This document shows positions 22,383-31,176 of a DNA stretch of 64,000 nucleotides, in pieces. Location: assembly GCF_030373185.1 (NCBI RefSeq), contig NZ_JAUCZH010000001.1, positions 310,001 to 374,000 on the forward strand, written 5' to 3'. How positions within the stretch are numbered: the first letter of the stretch is position 1; each line of letters opens with the position of its first letter. The stretch comes from Tabrizicola sp. Its GTDB lineage: Bacteria > Pseudomonadota > Alphaproteobacteria > Rhodobacterales > Rhodobacteraceae. A model generated the notes under the pieces. The model saw only the letters and a program-made list of their open reading frames with translations, ran no database searches and was not told the DNA's origin. Made by a program: the position numbers and the translations under genes.

Positions 22383-22400
22383 TGTAAATCTAGCTAGACA
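22383..22400. promoter_or_regulatory. PpsR/CrtJ site, crtI side of the crtA-crtI promoter
   Basis: TGTAAATCTAGCTAGACA is an exact TGT-N12-ACA match ending 16 bases before the crtI start. The two sites in this promoter are 74 bases apart, close to seven helical turns. Confidence 0.87.
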
Positions 22401-22416
22401 CTCTATCATCAACCCC

Positions 22417-23988
22417 ATGACAACACGCCCACACCCCATGCCCCGCCCCGCAACCCCTTCCGGACAGGGTGAGGTGCTGGTGATCGGCGCGGGCCTTGGC
22501 GGGCTTGCCACCGCGATGCGCCTTGGCGCGAAGGGCTGGCGCGTCACGGTGATCGACCGACTGGACCGCCCCGGCGGGCGCGGGTCTTCGATCACCCAAG
22601 CTGGCCACCGCTTCGATCTTGGCCCGACCATCGTGACCGTCCCGCAGATCCTGCGCGACCTCTGGGCCGCATGTGGCCTTGATTTCCACAAGGATGTCGA
22701 CCTGCGCCCGATGGATCCGTTCTACGAGATCCGCTTTGACGATGGCGAACGCTTCACCATGCGCGGTGATGCCAAGGCGATGGAGGAGGAGGTTGCCCGT
22801 GTCTCGCCAACCGATCTTCCGGGCTTCCAGCGGTTCCTGAAGGACGCACGCGCCCGCTATGCCTTCGGCTTTGAAGACCTGGGCCGCCGCCCGATGCACA
22901 AGCTGATCGACCTGATCAAGGTGCTGCCCAAATTCGCGATGATGCGGGCTGACAAGTCGGTTCATGCCCATGCCGCGTCGCGCGTGAAAGACCCGCATCT
23001 GCGCTTTGCGCTTTCGTTTCATCCACTGTTCATCGGTGGCGATCCGTTCCGCGTCACCAGCATGTATTCGCTCGTCAGCCATCTGGAGGCATCCTTTGGC
23101 GTCCATTACGCGATGGGTGGGGTGCAGGCGATAGCCGATGCCATGATGCGCGTCATCGAGGGGCAGGGGGGCCGTGTCCTTCTGGGGCAGGAGGTCGATG
23201 AGATTACGGTCACCGACGGCCGCGCCTCGGGTGCGCTTTTGAAAGACGGTCGCCAGATCGACGCCGAGGTTGTGGTCTCCAACGCCGACCCCGGTTTCAC
23301 CTATGGCCAGTTCTTGCGCAACCACGTCAAGCGCCGCTGGACCGACAAGCGCATGGCCCGCGCGCGCTGGTCGATGGGGCTGTTCGTCTGGTATTTCGGC
23401 ACCAAAGGCTCGCGCGACCTCTGGCCCGATGCCGGCCACCACACCATCGTCGTCGGCCCGCGCTACAAGGACCACATCCGCGACATCTTCCGCACCGGTC
23501 ATCTGGCCAAGGACATGAGCCTTTATGTCCATCGTCCCACGGTCACCGACCCCTCCGCAGCCCCGGAAGGCGATGACACATTCTATGTCCTCAGCCCCGT
23601 CCCGCACCTTGGCCACAACGCCGCCAACTGGGCCGAAGAGTCGGACAGCTACCGCAACCGCATGGCTGACATCTTGGAACAACGCCTGATCCCCGGCTTT
23701 CGTGACCGGATTTCAGCCGAGGTGACCTTCACCCCCGAAACCTTCCGCGACCGCTATCTGTCGCCCTTTGGTGCGGGCTTTTCGCTGGAACCGCGCATCC
23801 TGCAATCGGCGTATTTCCGGCCCCATAATGTGTCGGAAGAACTGCCCGGCCTTTACCTTTGCGGTGCAGGCACCCATCCCGGCGCAGGTGTGCCGGGGGT
23901 GATCGGCACGGCGGAAATCACCGCGGGCCTGATCCCCGCGCCAAGCGTGCGGGTCACCGACCTGCCCTTGCCGATGGCCGCCGAATGA
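22417..23988 (+). CDS. crtI: Phytoene desaturase CrtI
   Basis: CrtI desaturates phytoene, in Rhodobacter mainly in three steps to neurosporene. The 523-residue flavoprotein has the dinucleotide motif VIGAGLGGLATAMRL near residue 22 and the C-terminal FAD-binding signature LYLCGAGTHPGAGVPGVIG. The ATG at 22417 (MTTRPHPMPRP) has no clear Shine-Dalgarno; a second ATG at 22438 is possible. It overlaps crtB by ATGA. Confidence 0.96.
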   Translation: MTTRPHPMPRPATPSGQGEVLVIGAGLGGLATAMRLGAKGWRVTVIDRLDRPGGRGSSITQAGHRFDLGPTIVTVPQILRDLWAACGLDFHKDVDLRPMDPFYEIRFDDGERFTMRGDAKAMEEEVARVSPTDLPGFQRFLKDARARYAFGFEDLGRRPMHKLIDLIKVLPKFAMMRADKSVHAHAASRVKDPHLRFALSFHPLFIGGDPFRVTSMYSLVSHLEASFGVHYAMGGVQAIADAMMRVIEGQGGRVLLGQEVDEITVTDGRASGALLKDGRQIDAEVVVSNADPGFTYGQFLRNHVKRRWTDKRMARARWSMGLFVWYFGTKGSRDLWPDAGHHTIVVGPRYKDHIRDIFRTGHLAKDMSLYVHRPTVTDPSAAPEGDDTFYVLSPVPHLGHNAANWAEESDSYRNRMADILEQRLIPGFRDRISAEVTFTPETFRDRYLSPFGAGFSLEPRILQSAYFRPHNVSEELPGLYLCGAGTHPGAGVPGVIGTAEITAGLIPAPSVRVTDLPLPMAAE

Positions 23989-25004
23989 CGGCCCCGATGA
24001 TCGCCCCCTCTGATCTGGAGGCCTGCCGCGCCGCGATCCGCACCGGCAGCCTGTCGTTTCACGCAGCCTCTCGGCTGTTGCCCAACCGCGTGCGTGATCC
24101 GGCGCTGGCGCTTTATGCCTTTTGCCGCCTGGCCGATGATGCGGTGGACGAAGGCCATGACAAGGCGGCGGCGGTCTTGCGTCTGCGCGACCGGCTTGAC
24201 CGGGTTTATGAGGGGCGTCCGGTCAATTCCCCCGCCGACCGCGCCTTTGCCGCTGTAGTAGAGGGCTTTCAGATGCCCCGCGCGCTGCCCGATGCCCTGC
24301 TGGAAGGCATGGCATGGGATGCGGTGGGGCGGCGCTATGATGATCTGTCGGGCGTTCTTGCCTATTCGGCCCGGGTTGCGGCTGCCGTGGGGGCAATGAT
24401 GTGCGTTCTGATGCGGGTGCGCGACGCGGACGCGCTTTCCCGCGCCTGCGATCTTGGCCTTGCGATGCAACTGACCAACATCGCCCGCGATGTCGGCGAA
24501 GACGCCTGCGCCGGGCGGCTTTATCTGCCGGTTGACTGGCTGACCGGCGCCGGGATTGACCCTGAGTCCTTCCTTGCAACCCCTGCCGCCACCCCCGCCA
24601 TCCGCCTTGCCATCGCCCGCCTTCTGGCCGAGGCGGACAGGCTTTACACAAGGTCCGAGGCCGGGGTTGCCGCTTTGCCACTGGCCTGCCGCCCCGGCAT
24701 CATGGCCGCCCGGATGATCTATGCCGGGATCGGCAGCGCGGTGCGGCGCAAGGATCATGACAGCATTACCAGCCGCGCCCGCACGGGCGGCTTGCAGAAA
24801 CTCGGCTGGCTGGGTCTTGCCACGCTCAAGGCTGGCGGCACGGCGGTGATGCCTCAGCCGTCGGTCCTCCACGCCCCGCCGGTTGACGAGGTGGCATTTC
24901 TGGTGCGCGCCGCTGCCCAGCAAGCCCCGGCAAAGGGCAGAAGTGACGCACTTCTTGGCGTTCTGGCACAGTTGGAGGCCCGCGACCGCAGTCTTTCGGC
25001 CTGA
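23985..25004 (+). CDS. crtB: Phytoene synthase CrtB
   Basis: CrtB condenses two GGPP molecules to phytoene. The 339-residue protein has both Asp-rich substrate motifs, FCRLADDAVDEG (about residues 42-53) and QLTNIARDVGEDACAGRLYL (about 162-181). The start is the ATG overlapping the crtI stop. tspO follows on the same strand. Confidence 0.96.
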   Translation: MTAPMIAPSDLEACRAAIRTGSLSFHAASRLLPNRVRDPALALYAFCRLADDAVDEGHDKAAAVLRLRDRLDRVYEGRPVNSPADRAFAAVVEGFQMPRALPDALLEGMAWDAVGRRYDDLSGVLAYSARVAAAVGAMMCVLMRVRDADALSRACDLGLAMQLTNIARDVGEDACAGRLYLPVDWLTGAGIDPESFLATPAATPAIRLAIARLLAEADRLYTRSEAGVAALPLACRPGIMAARMIYAGIGSAVRRKDHDSITSRARTGGLQKLGWLGLATLKAGGTAVMPQPSVLHAPPVDEVAFLVRAAAQQAPAKGRSDALLGVLAQLEARDRSLSA

Positions 25005-25059
25005 CTGGTTGTGACGGCGGGCGATCCGGCCTATCTCCATGCCCAAAGGGGTGCCGCGC

Positions 25060-25533
25060 ATGGATTACGGATTGTTCTTTGTCTATCTTGCCGCCTGCGG
25101 TGCCGCTGCAGCAACCGGGGCGCTGTTTCCGACCGGCCCTTGGTATGTGGCGCTGAAAAAGCCAAGCTGGACCCCGCCGAACTGGGTCTTTCCGGTCGCC
25201 TGGACCTCGCTTTACCTCCTGATGTCCGTCGCCGCCGCCCGCGCCGCAACGTTCGAGGGGGCAAGCCTTGGCCTTGCGCTCTGGTCGGTGCAGATCGCGT
25301 TCAACACGCTCTGGACGCCGGTGTTCTTCGGGCTGAAGCGGATGCGCGCGGCCTTGGTGCCGATGGCGGGGCTTTGGCTGTCGGTGACGGCCACCTGCAT
25401 CGCCTTCTTCACGGTCGATTTCTGGGCCGGGTTGATGTTCGTGCCTTATGTCGTCTGGGTCAGCGTGGCCGGGGCGCTGAACCTGTCAATCGTGCGCCTG
25501 AACCCCGAAGCCGCCTCTGGCGTGTCGGCGTAG
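25060..25533 (+). CDS. tspO: TspO, tryptophan-rich sensory protein/translocator protein homologue
   Basis: The protein has five predicted helices and family motifs KPSWTPPNWVFPVAWTSLY and FNTLWTPVFFGLKRM, which bind porphyrins. In R. sphaeroides TspO sits in the outer membrane and negatively affects photopigment gene expression in response to oxygen. I start at the ATG at 25060 (MDYGLFF, 157 residues), with AAAGGGG upstream; an ATG at 25039 adds seven residues. The crtIB-tspO-crtCD position is as in R. sphaeroides. Confidence 0.93.
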   Translation: MDYGLFFVYLAACGAAAATGALFPTGPWYVALKKPSWTPPNWVFPVAWTSLYLLMSVAAARAATFEGASLGLALWSVQIAFNTLWTPVFFGLKRMRAALVPMAGLWLSVTATCIAFFTVDFWAGLMFVPYVVWVSVAGALNLSIVRLNPEAASGVSA

Positions 25534-25551
25534 GTCGGGGCCTGCCCCGAC
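25534..25551. terminator. Hairpin between converging tspO and crtC
   Basis: Seven-base arms GTCGGGG and CCCCGAC occupy exactly the gap between the tspO stop (25533) and the crtC stop (25552). There is no long U-tract, but the location between converging genes suggests a compact bidirectional terminator. Confidence 0.6.
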
Positions 25552-26394
25552 TCATTCTTCGAACGCCCAGCCCCGCCGCCGTGGCACCCGGACGGCGATC
25601 ATCGGTTTCAGCCATGGCTGGCGGTAGCGCACCAGATCCAGCGCCTCATGCACGCCCGTCGTGACCTCGCCGTCGATCTTGGTTTCCACCAGCGACCGGG
25701 AATAGAACGGCGCGTCCAGCAGGCTCATTTTCTGGCTGGGGTGGAACCCTGCATCGGCCCGCGTTTCGCGCCTGACCGCCCAAAGGCTGCGCCGGAACGG
25801 GGTGACGGGGGGCGGTTCGATTTCCTGCACGGTGCCATCGCGCAGCACCTCGACCCCCAGCGCAAGGCTGGACCCGTCGCGCCGGGTGGCATCATAAAAG
25901 CAGACCGTCCGATCCTTCAGCGGAAACCGGCCCCAGGTCCAGAAACGGAAATCGGCCTCCAGCGCCGCCGTGCCGAAATTCGCGTCCCAATAGCCGTGAC
26001 CTTCCCAGGCATGGCCTTGGCTCAGGTCCACCTTGATCCGCGCAATCGGCGCGAAGGGGCGCCATGTGTGGCTGGCGTCCGGGGTCAGCCGTGCCTCGAC
26101 CCCGGTCAGGGCTTCGGGTGTCAGTGTGATCGTGCCTTGCACCCGGGAAACCAGCGGCAGCGAGGATATCTCGTTCACCTCCACTACCAGTTCGCGCCCG
26201 TTCCAATGCATCGCGGATGGCCCGATCTGCAACCGGTCCGGGCTTTGCCGCAGGGCAGGGCGGCCCCTGTCCGTCATCGTGAAGCGCCCGCCGGGGCCGT
26301 AGGTCGCGACGTTCAGGCAGACGTGGTTTTGCGGCGATTGCCGGCCTGACCAGCGATACCACGGCGAAAACACCGACCCGATGAACCCGATCAC
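25552..26394 (-). CDS. crtC: Hydroxyneurosporene synthase (carotenoid 1,2-hydratase) CrtC
   Basis: CrtC hydrates neurosporene and related carotenes at C1. The GTG at 26394 overlaps the crtD stop (GTGA) and gives 280 residues, the length annotated in R. capsulatus. It begins IGFIGSVFSPWYRW. The same frame continues upstream with GPDFGVHVAPDGYAWWYLDG, which resembles the N-terminus of longer CrtC proteins (the WWY motif), but I find no ATG, GTG or TTG between 26394 and the implausible ATG at 26769. The true N-terminus is therefore open. Confidence 0.88.
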   Translation of the reverse strand: MIGFIGSVFSPWYRWSGRQSPQNHVCLNVATYGPGGRFTMTDRGRPALRQSPDRLQIGPSAMHWNGRELVVEVNEISSLPLVSRVQGTITLTPEALTGVEARLTPDASHTWRPFAPIARIKVDLSQGHAWEGHGYWDANFGTAALEADFRFWTWGRFPLKDRTVCFYDATRRDGSSLALGVEVLRDGTVQEIEPPPVTPFRRSLWAVRRETRADAGFHPSQKMSLLDAPFYSRSLVETKIDGEVTTGVHEALDLVRYRQPWLKPMIAVRVPRRRGWAFEE

Positions 26395-27956
26395 CGAGAC
26401 GGCGCGCGTCCCGTCGTCACTGACCCCGTCAAGGTACCACCAGGCATAGCCGTCGGGCGCGACGTGGACGCCGAAGTCAGGGCCTCCAGAACCGCCGCCG
26501 CCGCGTGCTTGCCGGAGAGCGCCGCCATCGGCACCCCAGCCCCCGGATGCGCGCCCCCCCCCGCCAGATAAAGGCCCGGCAGGGCCGTCTGCGCCGGGGG
26601 CCGGGCGAAGGCTGCGAACGTCCCCTCTGGGCTGCGGCCGTAGATCGAGCCCGACGATCCCGGAAACAGCCGGTCCAGTGTCGCCGGGGTGGTCAGCCCC
26701 TCTGGCCCCGGTTCGGGGGTGAAGATCAGGCCCATCTGGCGCAGGCGTTGAAAGGTTCGGGCGTGGCATCGGGCAAAATCCTCTGGCTGGTCGGGGCGGC
26801 CCGGGGGGGCGTTGACGATGATCTCGAACCGTTCGGGGCCATCCGGCACCAACCCGGCCGCGCGATCCTCGGCGCAGATGTAAAGCGTTGGGGCTTCGGG
26901 CATTTCACCCTTTGCAAGCGGGCCGAATTCGGCCTTTGGGTCCGATGAGAAAAAGACGTTGTGATGGATCAGGTCGGCGGCCAGCAGACCTTCGGCGCGG
27001 GCGGCGAAGGACCAGACCCATGCCGAAAGGCTGCGCGGGTTGGTGCCTCGGGCCGGAACCGCCGCGCCCAAGCCTTCGCCCAGATACCCGGAGGCAAGTG
27101 CCGCGGGGTCACCGGCAAAGACGCAAGCCGCGCAAGGCAGGGTGCTTCCGTCCTGCAACTGCACCCCCGTCACCCGCCCGCCTTGCCGAACGATCCGCCG
27201 CGCGGGTGTGGACAGGCGCAGGTCCACCCCAAGGCGCCGCGCAAGGTCGGCCAGCGCCAGCGCAAGGCGGTGCATCCCGCCCTTGACCGCCCAGACGCCC
27301 GCCGCTTCGGCCCGCCAGATCAGCGCAAGGACGCCCGGCGCATGGGTTGGCCTGCCGCCGACATAGGTGGCATAGCGTGCGAACAGCTGGATCAGGCGCG
27401 GGTCACGGAACTGGCGACGCAAGAGGCCTGCAAGCGACAGCCCGGGCGATAGTGCAGGCCAGATCGCCGGGCGGGCAAGCGTTGCGCGGATGATTGCGCC
27501 AAGGCGGGGCTGGGGTGCCTGCATCACCGGCGCGTCAAAGGCCTCATGCAGGCCTTGCGCCAGATGATCAAAGCGGCGGAAAGCTGCGCCCTCACCTTCC
27601 CCGGCAAGGGTCGCAATGGCGGCTGTGTCGATATCGCGGTCGCCGGTCAGGTCCAGACGGCTGCCATCCTCCCACCAGTGGCGGGCAAGGATGGATTGCG
27701 GCAGAAGGGTCAGGTGATCCTCCAGCCGTTCCCCTGCCAAGGCGAAAAGATCGTCGAACACCTGCCGCAAGGTCAGCACGGTTGGCCCCGCATCCACCGG
27801 CCCCGCGGCTGAGGGCAGGGTGCGCATCTTGCCGCCGGGGCTGGCCGCCGCCTCGACCAGTGTCACCGCGCAGCCCGCCGCTGCAAGCCGGATCGCAGCG
27901 GCAAGCCCGCCCATCCCGGCCCCGATCACGACAACGCTTCTGGCGTGGCTTTCCAT
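26391..27956 (-). CDS. crtD: Methoxyneurosporene (1-hydroxycarotenoid 3,4-) desaturase CrtD
   Basis: CrtD introduces the 3,4 double bond in hydroxy/methoxyneurosporene en route to spheroidene. The 521-residue protein is a CrtI-like flavoprotein starting MESHARSVVVIGAGMGGLAA, with the C-terminal FAD motif LYLAGGGAHPGAGVPMAAL. After SGKHAAAAVLEAL its last 28 residues are Ser/Thr-rich and look unconserved; this DNA also encodes the CrtC-like N-terminal frame. It is divergent from crtE with two PpsR sites between them. Confidence 0.94.
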   Translation of the reverse strand: MESHARSVVVIGAGMGGLAAAIRLAAAGCAVTLVEAAASPGGKMRTLPSAAGPVDAGPTVLTLRQVFDDLFALAGERLEDHLTLLPQSILARHWWEDGSRLDLTGDRDIDTAAIATLAGEGEGAAFRRFDHLAQGLHEAFDAPVMQAPQPRLGAIIRATLARPAIWPALSPGLSLAGLLRRQFRDPRLIQLFARYATYVGGRPTHAPGVLALIWRAEAAGVWAVKGGMHRLALALADLARRLGVDLRLSTPARRIVRQGGRVTGVQLQDGSTLPCAACVFAGDPAALASGYLGEGLGAAVPARGTNPRSLSAWVWSFAARAEGLLAADLIHHNVFFSSDPKAEFGPLAKGEMPEAPTLYICAEDRAAGLVPDGPERFEIIVNAPPGRPDQPEDFARCHARTFQRLRQMGLIFTPEPGPEGLTTPATLDRLFPGSSGSIYGRSPEGTFAAFARPPAQTALPGLYLAGGGAHPGAGVPMAALSGKHAAAAVLEALTSASTSRPTAMPGGTLTGSVTTGRAPSR

Positions 27957-27984
27957 CCCGGCAGTTTAGCCGAGGGCAGGCGGT

Positions 27985-28002
27985 TGTAAACAGGAGCGAA
28001 CA
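27985..28002. promoter_or_regulatory. PpsR/CrtJ site 1 in the crtD-crtE promoter
   Basis: TGTAAACAGGAGCGAACA is an exact TGT-N12-ACA match, though its inner bases are less palindromic than those of the other sites. It begins 29 bases from the crtD start. Confidence 0.7.
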
Positions 28003-28008
28003 TCTGAC

Positions 28009-28026
28009 TGTAAGTTTTAGTTTACA
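28009..28026. promoter_or_regulatory. PpsR/CrtJ site 2 in the crtD-crtE promoter
   Basis: TGTAAGTTTTAGTTTACA is an exact TGT-N12-ACA match with TGTAA/TTACA arms. It is separated by only 6 bases from site 1, a tandem layout like that at bchC. Confidence 0.88.
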
Positions 28027-28110
28027 ACATGTCGCGCTGGTGCAAGACTTGGGCCATGGAGCCGCTTTCGGCCCGATGGCCGGGCGTTCCGGCCCTGTTC
28101 GAGGTGCGCG

Positions 28111-29004
28111 ATGCAGCTTTCCGTCCGAATCGAAGCCGCGGTGACCGAGGCGATCCAGCTGGCAAGCGGTGGCTTTCTTGCGGCTGACCGGGTGCCGCAG
28201 CGCCTTGCCGCCGCCCTGGATCACGCCACGATGTCGGGCGGCGCGCGGATCCGGCCGACCATCCTTCTGTCGGTGGCAATGGCCTGCGGCGATGACCGTC
28301 CGCTCTTGTCTGATGCAGCGGCGGCGGCGCTGGAGTTGATCCATTGCGCCAGCCTTGTGCATGATGATCTGCCCGCCTTCGACAATGCCGATACCCGTCG
28401 TGGGCGGCCATCCGTCCACCGCGCGCATGGTGAGCCTTTGGCGATTCTGGCCGGTGACAGCCTGATCGTGCTGGGGTTTGAGGTGCTGGCGCGGGCGGCG
28501 GGCGACCAGCCCCTGCGCGCGCTGCGACTGGTGCAGGCCCTGGCGCAGCGCACCGGGATGCCGGGCGGCATCTGCGCCGGGCAGGCTTGGGAATCCGAAC
28601 CCACGGTCAACCTTTCCGCCTATCACCGCGCCAAGACCGGCGCCTTGTTCGTGGCGGCGACCCAGATGGGGGCCATTGCCGCCGGGCAGGAACCGGAGCC
28701 GTGGGAAGAACTTGGCGCCCGGATCGGTGAGGCGTTTCAGGTTGCCGATGATCTGAAGGACGCGCTTCTGACCTCCGAAGAAACCGGCAAGCCCGTCGGG
28801 CAGGATGCCGCCCACGGCCGCCCGAACGCGGTGCATCTGATGGGTGTGCAAGGTGCGGTGCGGCATCTGAAGGATATTCTGGGCGGGGCCATCGCCTCGA
28901 TCCCGTCCTGCCCCGGCGAGGCGCAACTGGCCGGCATGGTCCGCGCCTACGCCGAACGGATGACTCCGGTTGATCTTGGCGCACAGGTGGCGGGCGCGAA
29001 ATGA
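28111..29004 (+). CDS. crtE: Geranylgeranyl diphosphate synthase CrtE
   Basis: CrtE makes GGPP, the common precursor of phytoene and the bacteriochlorophyll tail. The 297-residue prenyltransferase has a first Asp-rich motif [14 protein letters not shown] (about residue 88) and a second DDLKD near 213. It overlaps crtF by ATGA. A short alternative upstream extension is not supported by similarity. Confidence 0.95.
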   Translation: MQLSVRIEAAVTEAIQLASGGFLAADRVPQRLAAALDHATMSGGARIRPTILLSVAMACGDDRPLLSDAAAAALELIHCASLVHDDLPAFDNADTRRGRPSVHRAHGEPLAILAGDSLIVLGFEVLARAAGDQPLRALRLVQALAQRTGMPGGICAGQAWESEPTVNLSAYHRAKTGALFVAATQMGAIAAGQEPEPWEELGARIGEAFQVADDLKDALLTSEETGKPVGQDAAHGRPNAVHLMGVQGAVRHLKDILGGAIASIPSCPGEAQLAGMVRAYAERMTPVDLGAQVAGAK

Positions 29005-30143
29005 CCGAAACCGGGCTTGGCACCGGGGTTCCACGCCGAAGCGCGGGGCCGGGCTGGGCGGCAAAGCTGGCGCTGCAGCCGTGGTTTCATCGCATCTGTT
29101 CGCGCGTTCCGGGCCTGCGCCACATCGCACGGTCGGAAGGGGCGGCGCTGTTCGAGGTTGTTTCCGGCTTTGTGCGCAGCCAGTGTCTTCTGGCACTGGT
29201 AGAGCTTCGGGTGCTGCACCGACTGGCCGACGCGCCAGAAACAACCGCGCGTCTGGCGCAACTGGCCGGGGTGCCGGGGGACCGGATGGCGGTTCTGTGC
29301 CAGGCCGGGGCCGCGCTGAAACTCATGCGCCGCAAGGGCGACCATTGGCGGCTGACAGCGCGCGGGGCGGCCTTTCTCACCGTGCCTGGGCTGGAAGCAA
29401 TGGTGCGCCATCACCCGGTCCTTTACCGCGATCTGACCGATCCTGCCGCGTTCTTTCGCGGTGAAACCCGGCCGGAACTGGCCGGCTTCTGGCCCTATGT
29501 CTTTGGTGCAGGTGGTGCGGCTGACCCAGACCTTGCCGCGCGCTATTCGGAATTGATGGCTGACAGTCAGGGGCTGGTGGCCGAAGACACGCTGCGCTTG
29601 GTCGATTTCCGCGGGGTTACTCACCTGATGGATGTGGGCGGTGGCACTGGGGCCTTTCTGGCCGCCGTTGGCCGCGCGCATCCGGGACTCAAACGCTCAC
29701 TTTTCGATCTGCCTGCCGTGGTGGCCGGGGCGCAGGGGCGGCTTGGGGCCGATGTGGCTATTGTTCCCGGCAGCTTCCGCGATGATCCCCTGCCGGCAGG
29801 TGCCGATGGGATCAGCCTGATCCGGGTGCTTTATGACCACAGCGATGCCACGGTGGCGGCGCTGTTGGCCAATGCCTTTCAGGCCCTGCCCGCCGGCGGG
29901 CGGCTGATCATCTCGGAACCCATGTCGGGCGGCACCCGGCCTGATCCGGCGACGGATGTGTACTTTACCGTTTACACCCTCGCCATGGGAACCGGGCGCA
30001 CCCGGTCGGGCGCAGAGATTGCGGCGCTTCTTGAGGCCGCCGGATTCGTGGAAATCACCCCCGCCCGCAGCCTGCGCCCCTTCGTGACATCGGCCCTTTG
30101 TGCAACCAGGCCCCGAGATTCCGCTCCGAAACTGTCTAATTAA
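29001..30143 (+). CDS. crtF: Demethylspheroidene O-methyltransferase CrtF
   Basis: CrtF methylates the 1-hydroxyl of demethylspheroidene or hydroxyneurosporene using SAM. The 380-residue protein has a dimerisation-type N-terminal winged helix and the SAM motif [19 protein letters not shown] (about 209-227). The start ATG overlaps the crtE stop. Its stop codon lies inside the first PpsR site of the bchC promoter. Confidence 0.95.
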   Translation: MTETGLGTGVPRRSAGPGWAAKLALQPWFHRICSRVPGLRHIARSEGAALFEVVSGFVRSQCLLALVELRVLHRLADAPETTARLAQLAGVPGDRMAVLCQAGAALKLMRRKGDHWRLTARGAAFLTVPGLEAMVRHHPVLYRDLTDPAAFFRGETRPELAGFWPYVFGAGGAADPDLAARYSELMADSQGLVAEDTLRLVDFRGVTHLMDVGGGTGAFLAAVGRAHPGLKRSLFDLPAVVAGAQGRLGADVAIVPGSFRDDPLPAGADGISLIRVLYDHSDATVAALLANAFQALPAGGRLIISEPMSGGTRPDPATDVYFTVYTLAMGTGRTRSGAEIAALLEAAGFVEITPARSLRPFVTSALCATRPRDSAPKLSN

Positions 30144-30150
30144 ATTGACA
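30133..30150. promoter_or_regulatory. PpsR/CrtJ site 1 of the bchC promoter
   Basis: TGTCTAATTAAATTGACA is an exact TGT-N12-ACA match that includes the crtF TAA stop and ends in TTGACA, a plausible sigma-70 -35 hexamer. Confidence 0.9.
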
Positions 30151-30158
30151 GTCCGGAT

Positions 30159-30176
30159 TGTAAGGCTAGACTTACA
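30159..30176. promoter_or_regulatory. PpsR/CrtJ site 2 of the bchC promoter
   Basis: TGTAAGGCTAGACTTACA is an exact TGT-N12-ACA match, 8 bases after site 1. It covers the -10 region expected about 16-17 bases after TTGACA (TAGACT). Tandem sites 8 bases apart spanning -35 and -10 are the textbook bchC arrangement for CrtJ. Confidence 0.92.
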
Positions 30177-30231
30177 GCAAGAGAGCCAGCCGGCCATGGG
30201 GTCTGCAAATCGCTTTCGGGGGGACGGGACA

Positions 30232-31176
30232 GTGCAAACGACAGCGGTGATCCTGCAGGGCGCAAGGAAGTTGGGGCTTGAAAGCCTTGGCCTTGTGTCG
30301 CCCGGCCCGGATGATCTGGTGGTCGAGGTTCAGCACTCTGGCATTTCCACCGGTACCGAAAAGCTGTTCTGGTCCGGCACGATGCCGCCCTTTCCCGGCA
30401 TGGGCTATCCGCTGGTCCCGGGCTATGAGGCCGCAGGTCTGGTTGTCGAGGCGGGCGAAAGCTCAGGCTTTCGCGTCGGCGAGGCGGTCTTTGTTCCCGG
30501 CGCAAACTGCTTCACCGGCAACGTGCGCGGCCTGTTCGGCGGCGCTTCGCGGCATCTGGTCACCAAGGCCGCCCGTGTGGCTCGGATCGATGCTGGCATG
30601 GGGGCAGAAGGCGCGCTGCTGGCTTTGGCCGCAACGGCCCGTCATGCCTTGGCGGGGTTCAACACCGCGCTTCCCGATCTTATCGTCGGTCACGGCACGC
30701 TCGGCCGGCTTCTGGCCCGCCTGACCCTTGCCGCAGGCGCCCCCGCGCCGACCGTGTGGGAAACCAACCCGACGCGCCGCGATGGGGCGACCAGCTATCC
30801 GGTCATAGCCCCGGAAGATGACGCCCGCCGCGACTACCGCGCGATCTATGACGCCTCTGGCGCGCCCGGCCTCCTGGATCAACTGGTCATGCGCCTGCAA
30901 AAAGGCGGTGAAATCGTACTGGCCGGTTTTTACACCGAGCCCGTCGCCTTTGCCTTTCCGCCCGCCTTCATGAAGGAAGCCCGTTTCCGGATTGCCAGCG
31001 AATGGGCGCCCGAAGACCTGACCGCCACCCGCGCGCTGATCGAAAGCGGCGCGCTGTCACTGGCCGGTCTGATCACCCACTCACGCCCCGCTGCCGATGC
31101 GGCCGAGGCCTACGAGACCGCTTTCACCGATGCGGGCTGCCTGAAAATGATTCTCGACTGGAAGGGCCACGCATGA
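30232..31176 (+). CDS. bchC: 3-hydroxyethyl bacteriochlorophyllide a dehydrogenase BchC
   Basis: BchC oxidises the 3-hydroxyethyl group to acetyl. It is a zinc-type medium-chain dehydrogenase with NAD-binding segment [21 protein letters not shown] use the GTG at 30232, which gives [15 protein letters not shown], 314 residues, and has GGGGGGACGGGACA upstream; an ATG at 30196 adds 12 residues. The gene begins the bchCXYZ-puf superoperon and overlaps bchX by ATGA. Confidence 0.95.
   Translation: MQTTAVILQGARKLGLESLGLVSPGPDDLVVEVQHSGISTGTEKLFWSGTMPPFPGMGYPLVPGYEAAGLVVEAGESSGFRVGEAVFVPGANCFTGNVRGLFGGASRHLVTKAARVARIDAGMGAEGALLALAATARHALAGFNTALPDLIVGHGTLGRLLARLTLAAGAPAPTVWETNPTRRDGATSYPVIAPEDDARRDYRAIYDASGAPGLLDQLVMRLQKGGEIVLAGFYTEPVAFAFPPAFMKEARFRIASEWAPEDLTATRALIESGALSLAGLITHSRPAADAAEAYETAFTDAGCLKMILDWKGHA

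Noticed and set aside
25552-26769. crtC starting at the ATG at 26769
   Set aside because: The first ~90 extra residues are Pro/Gly/Arg-rich and overlap the conserved FAD-binding end of crtD in another frame, so they are shadow translation.
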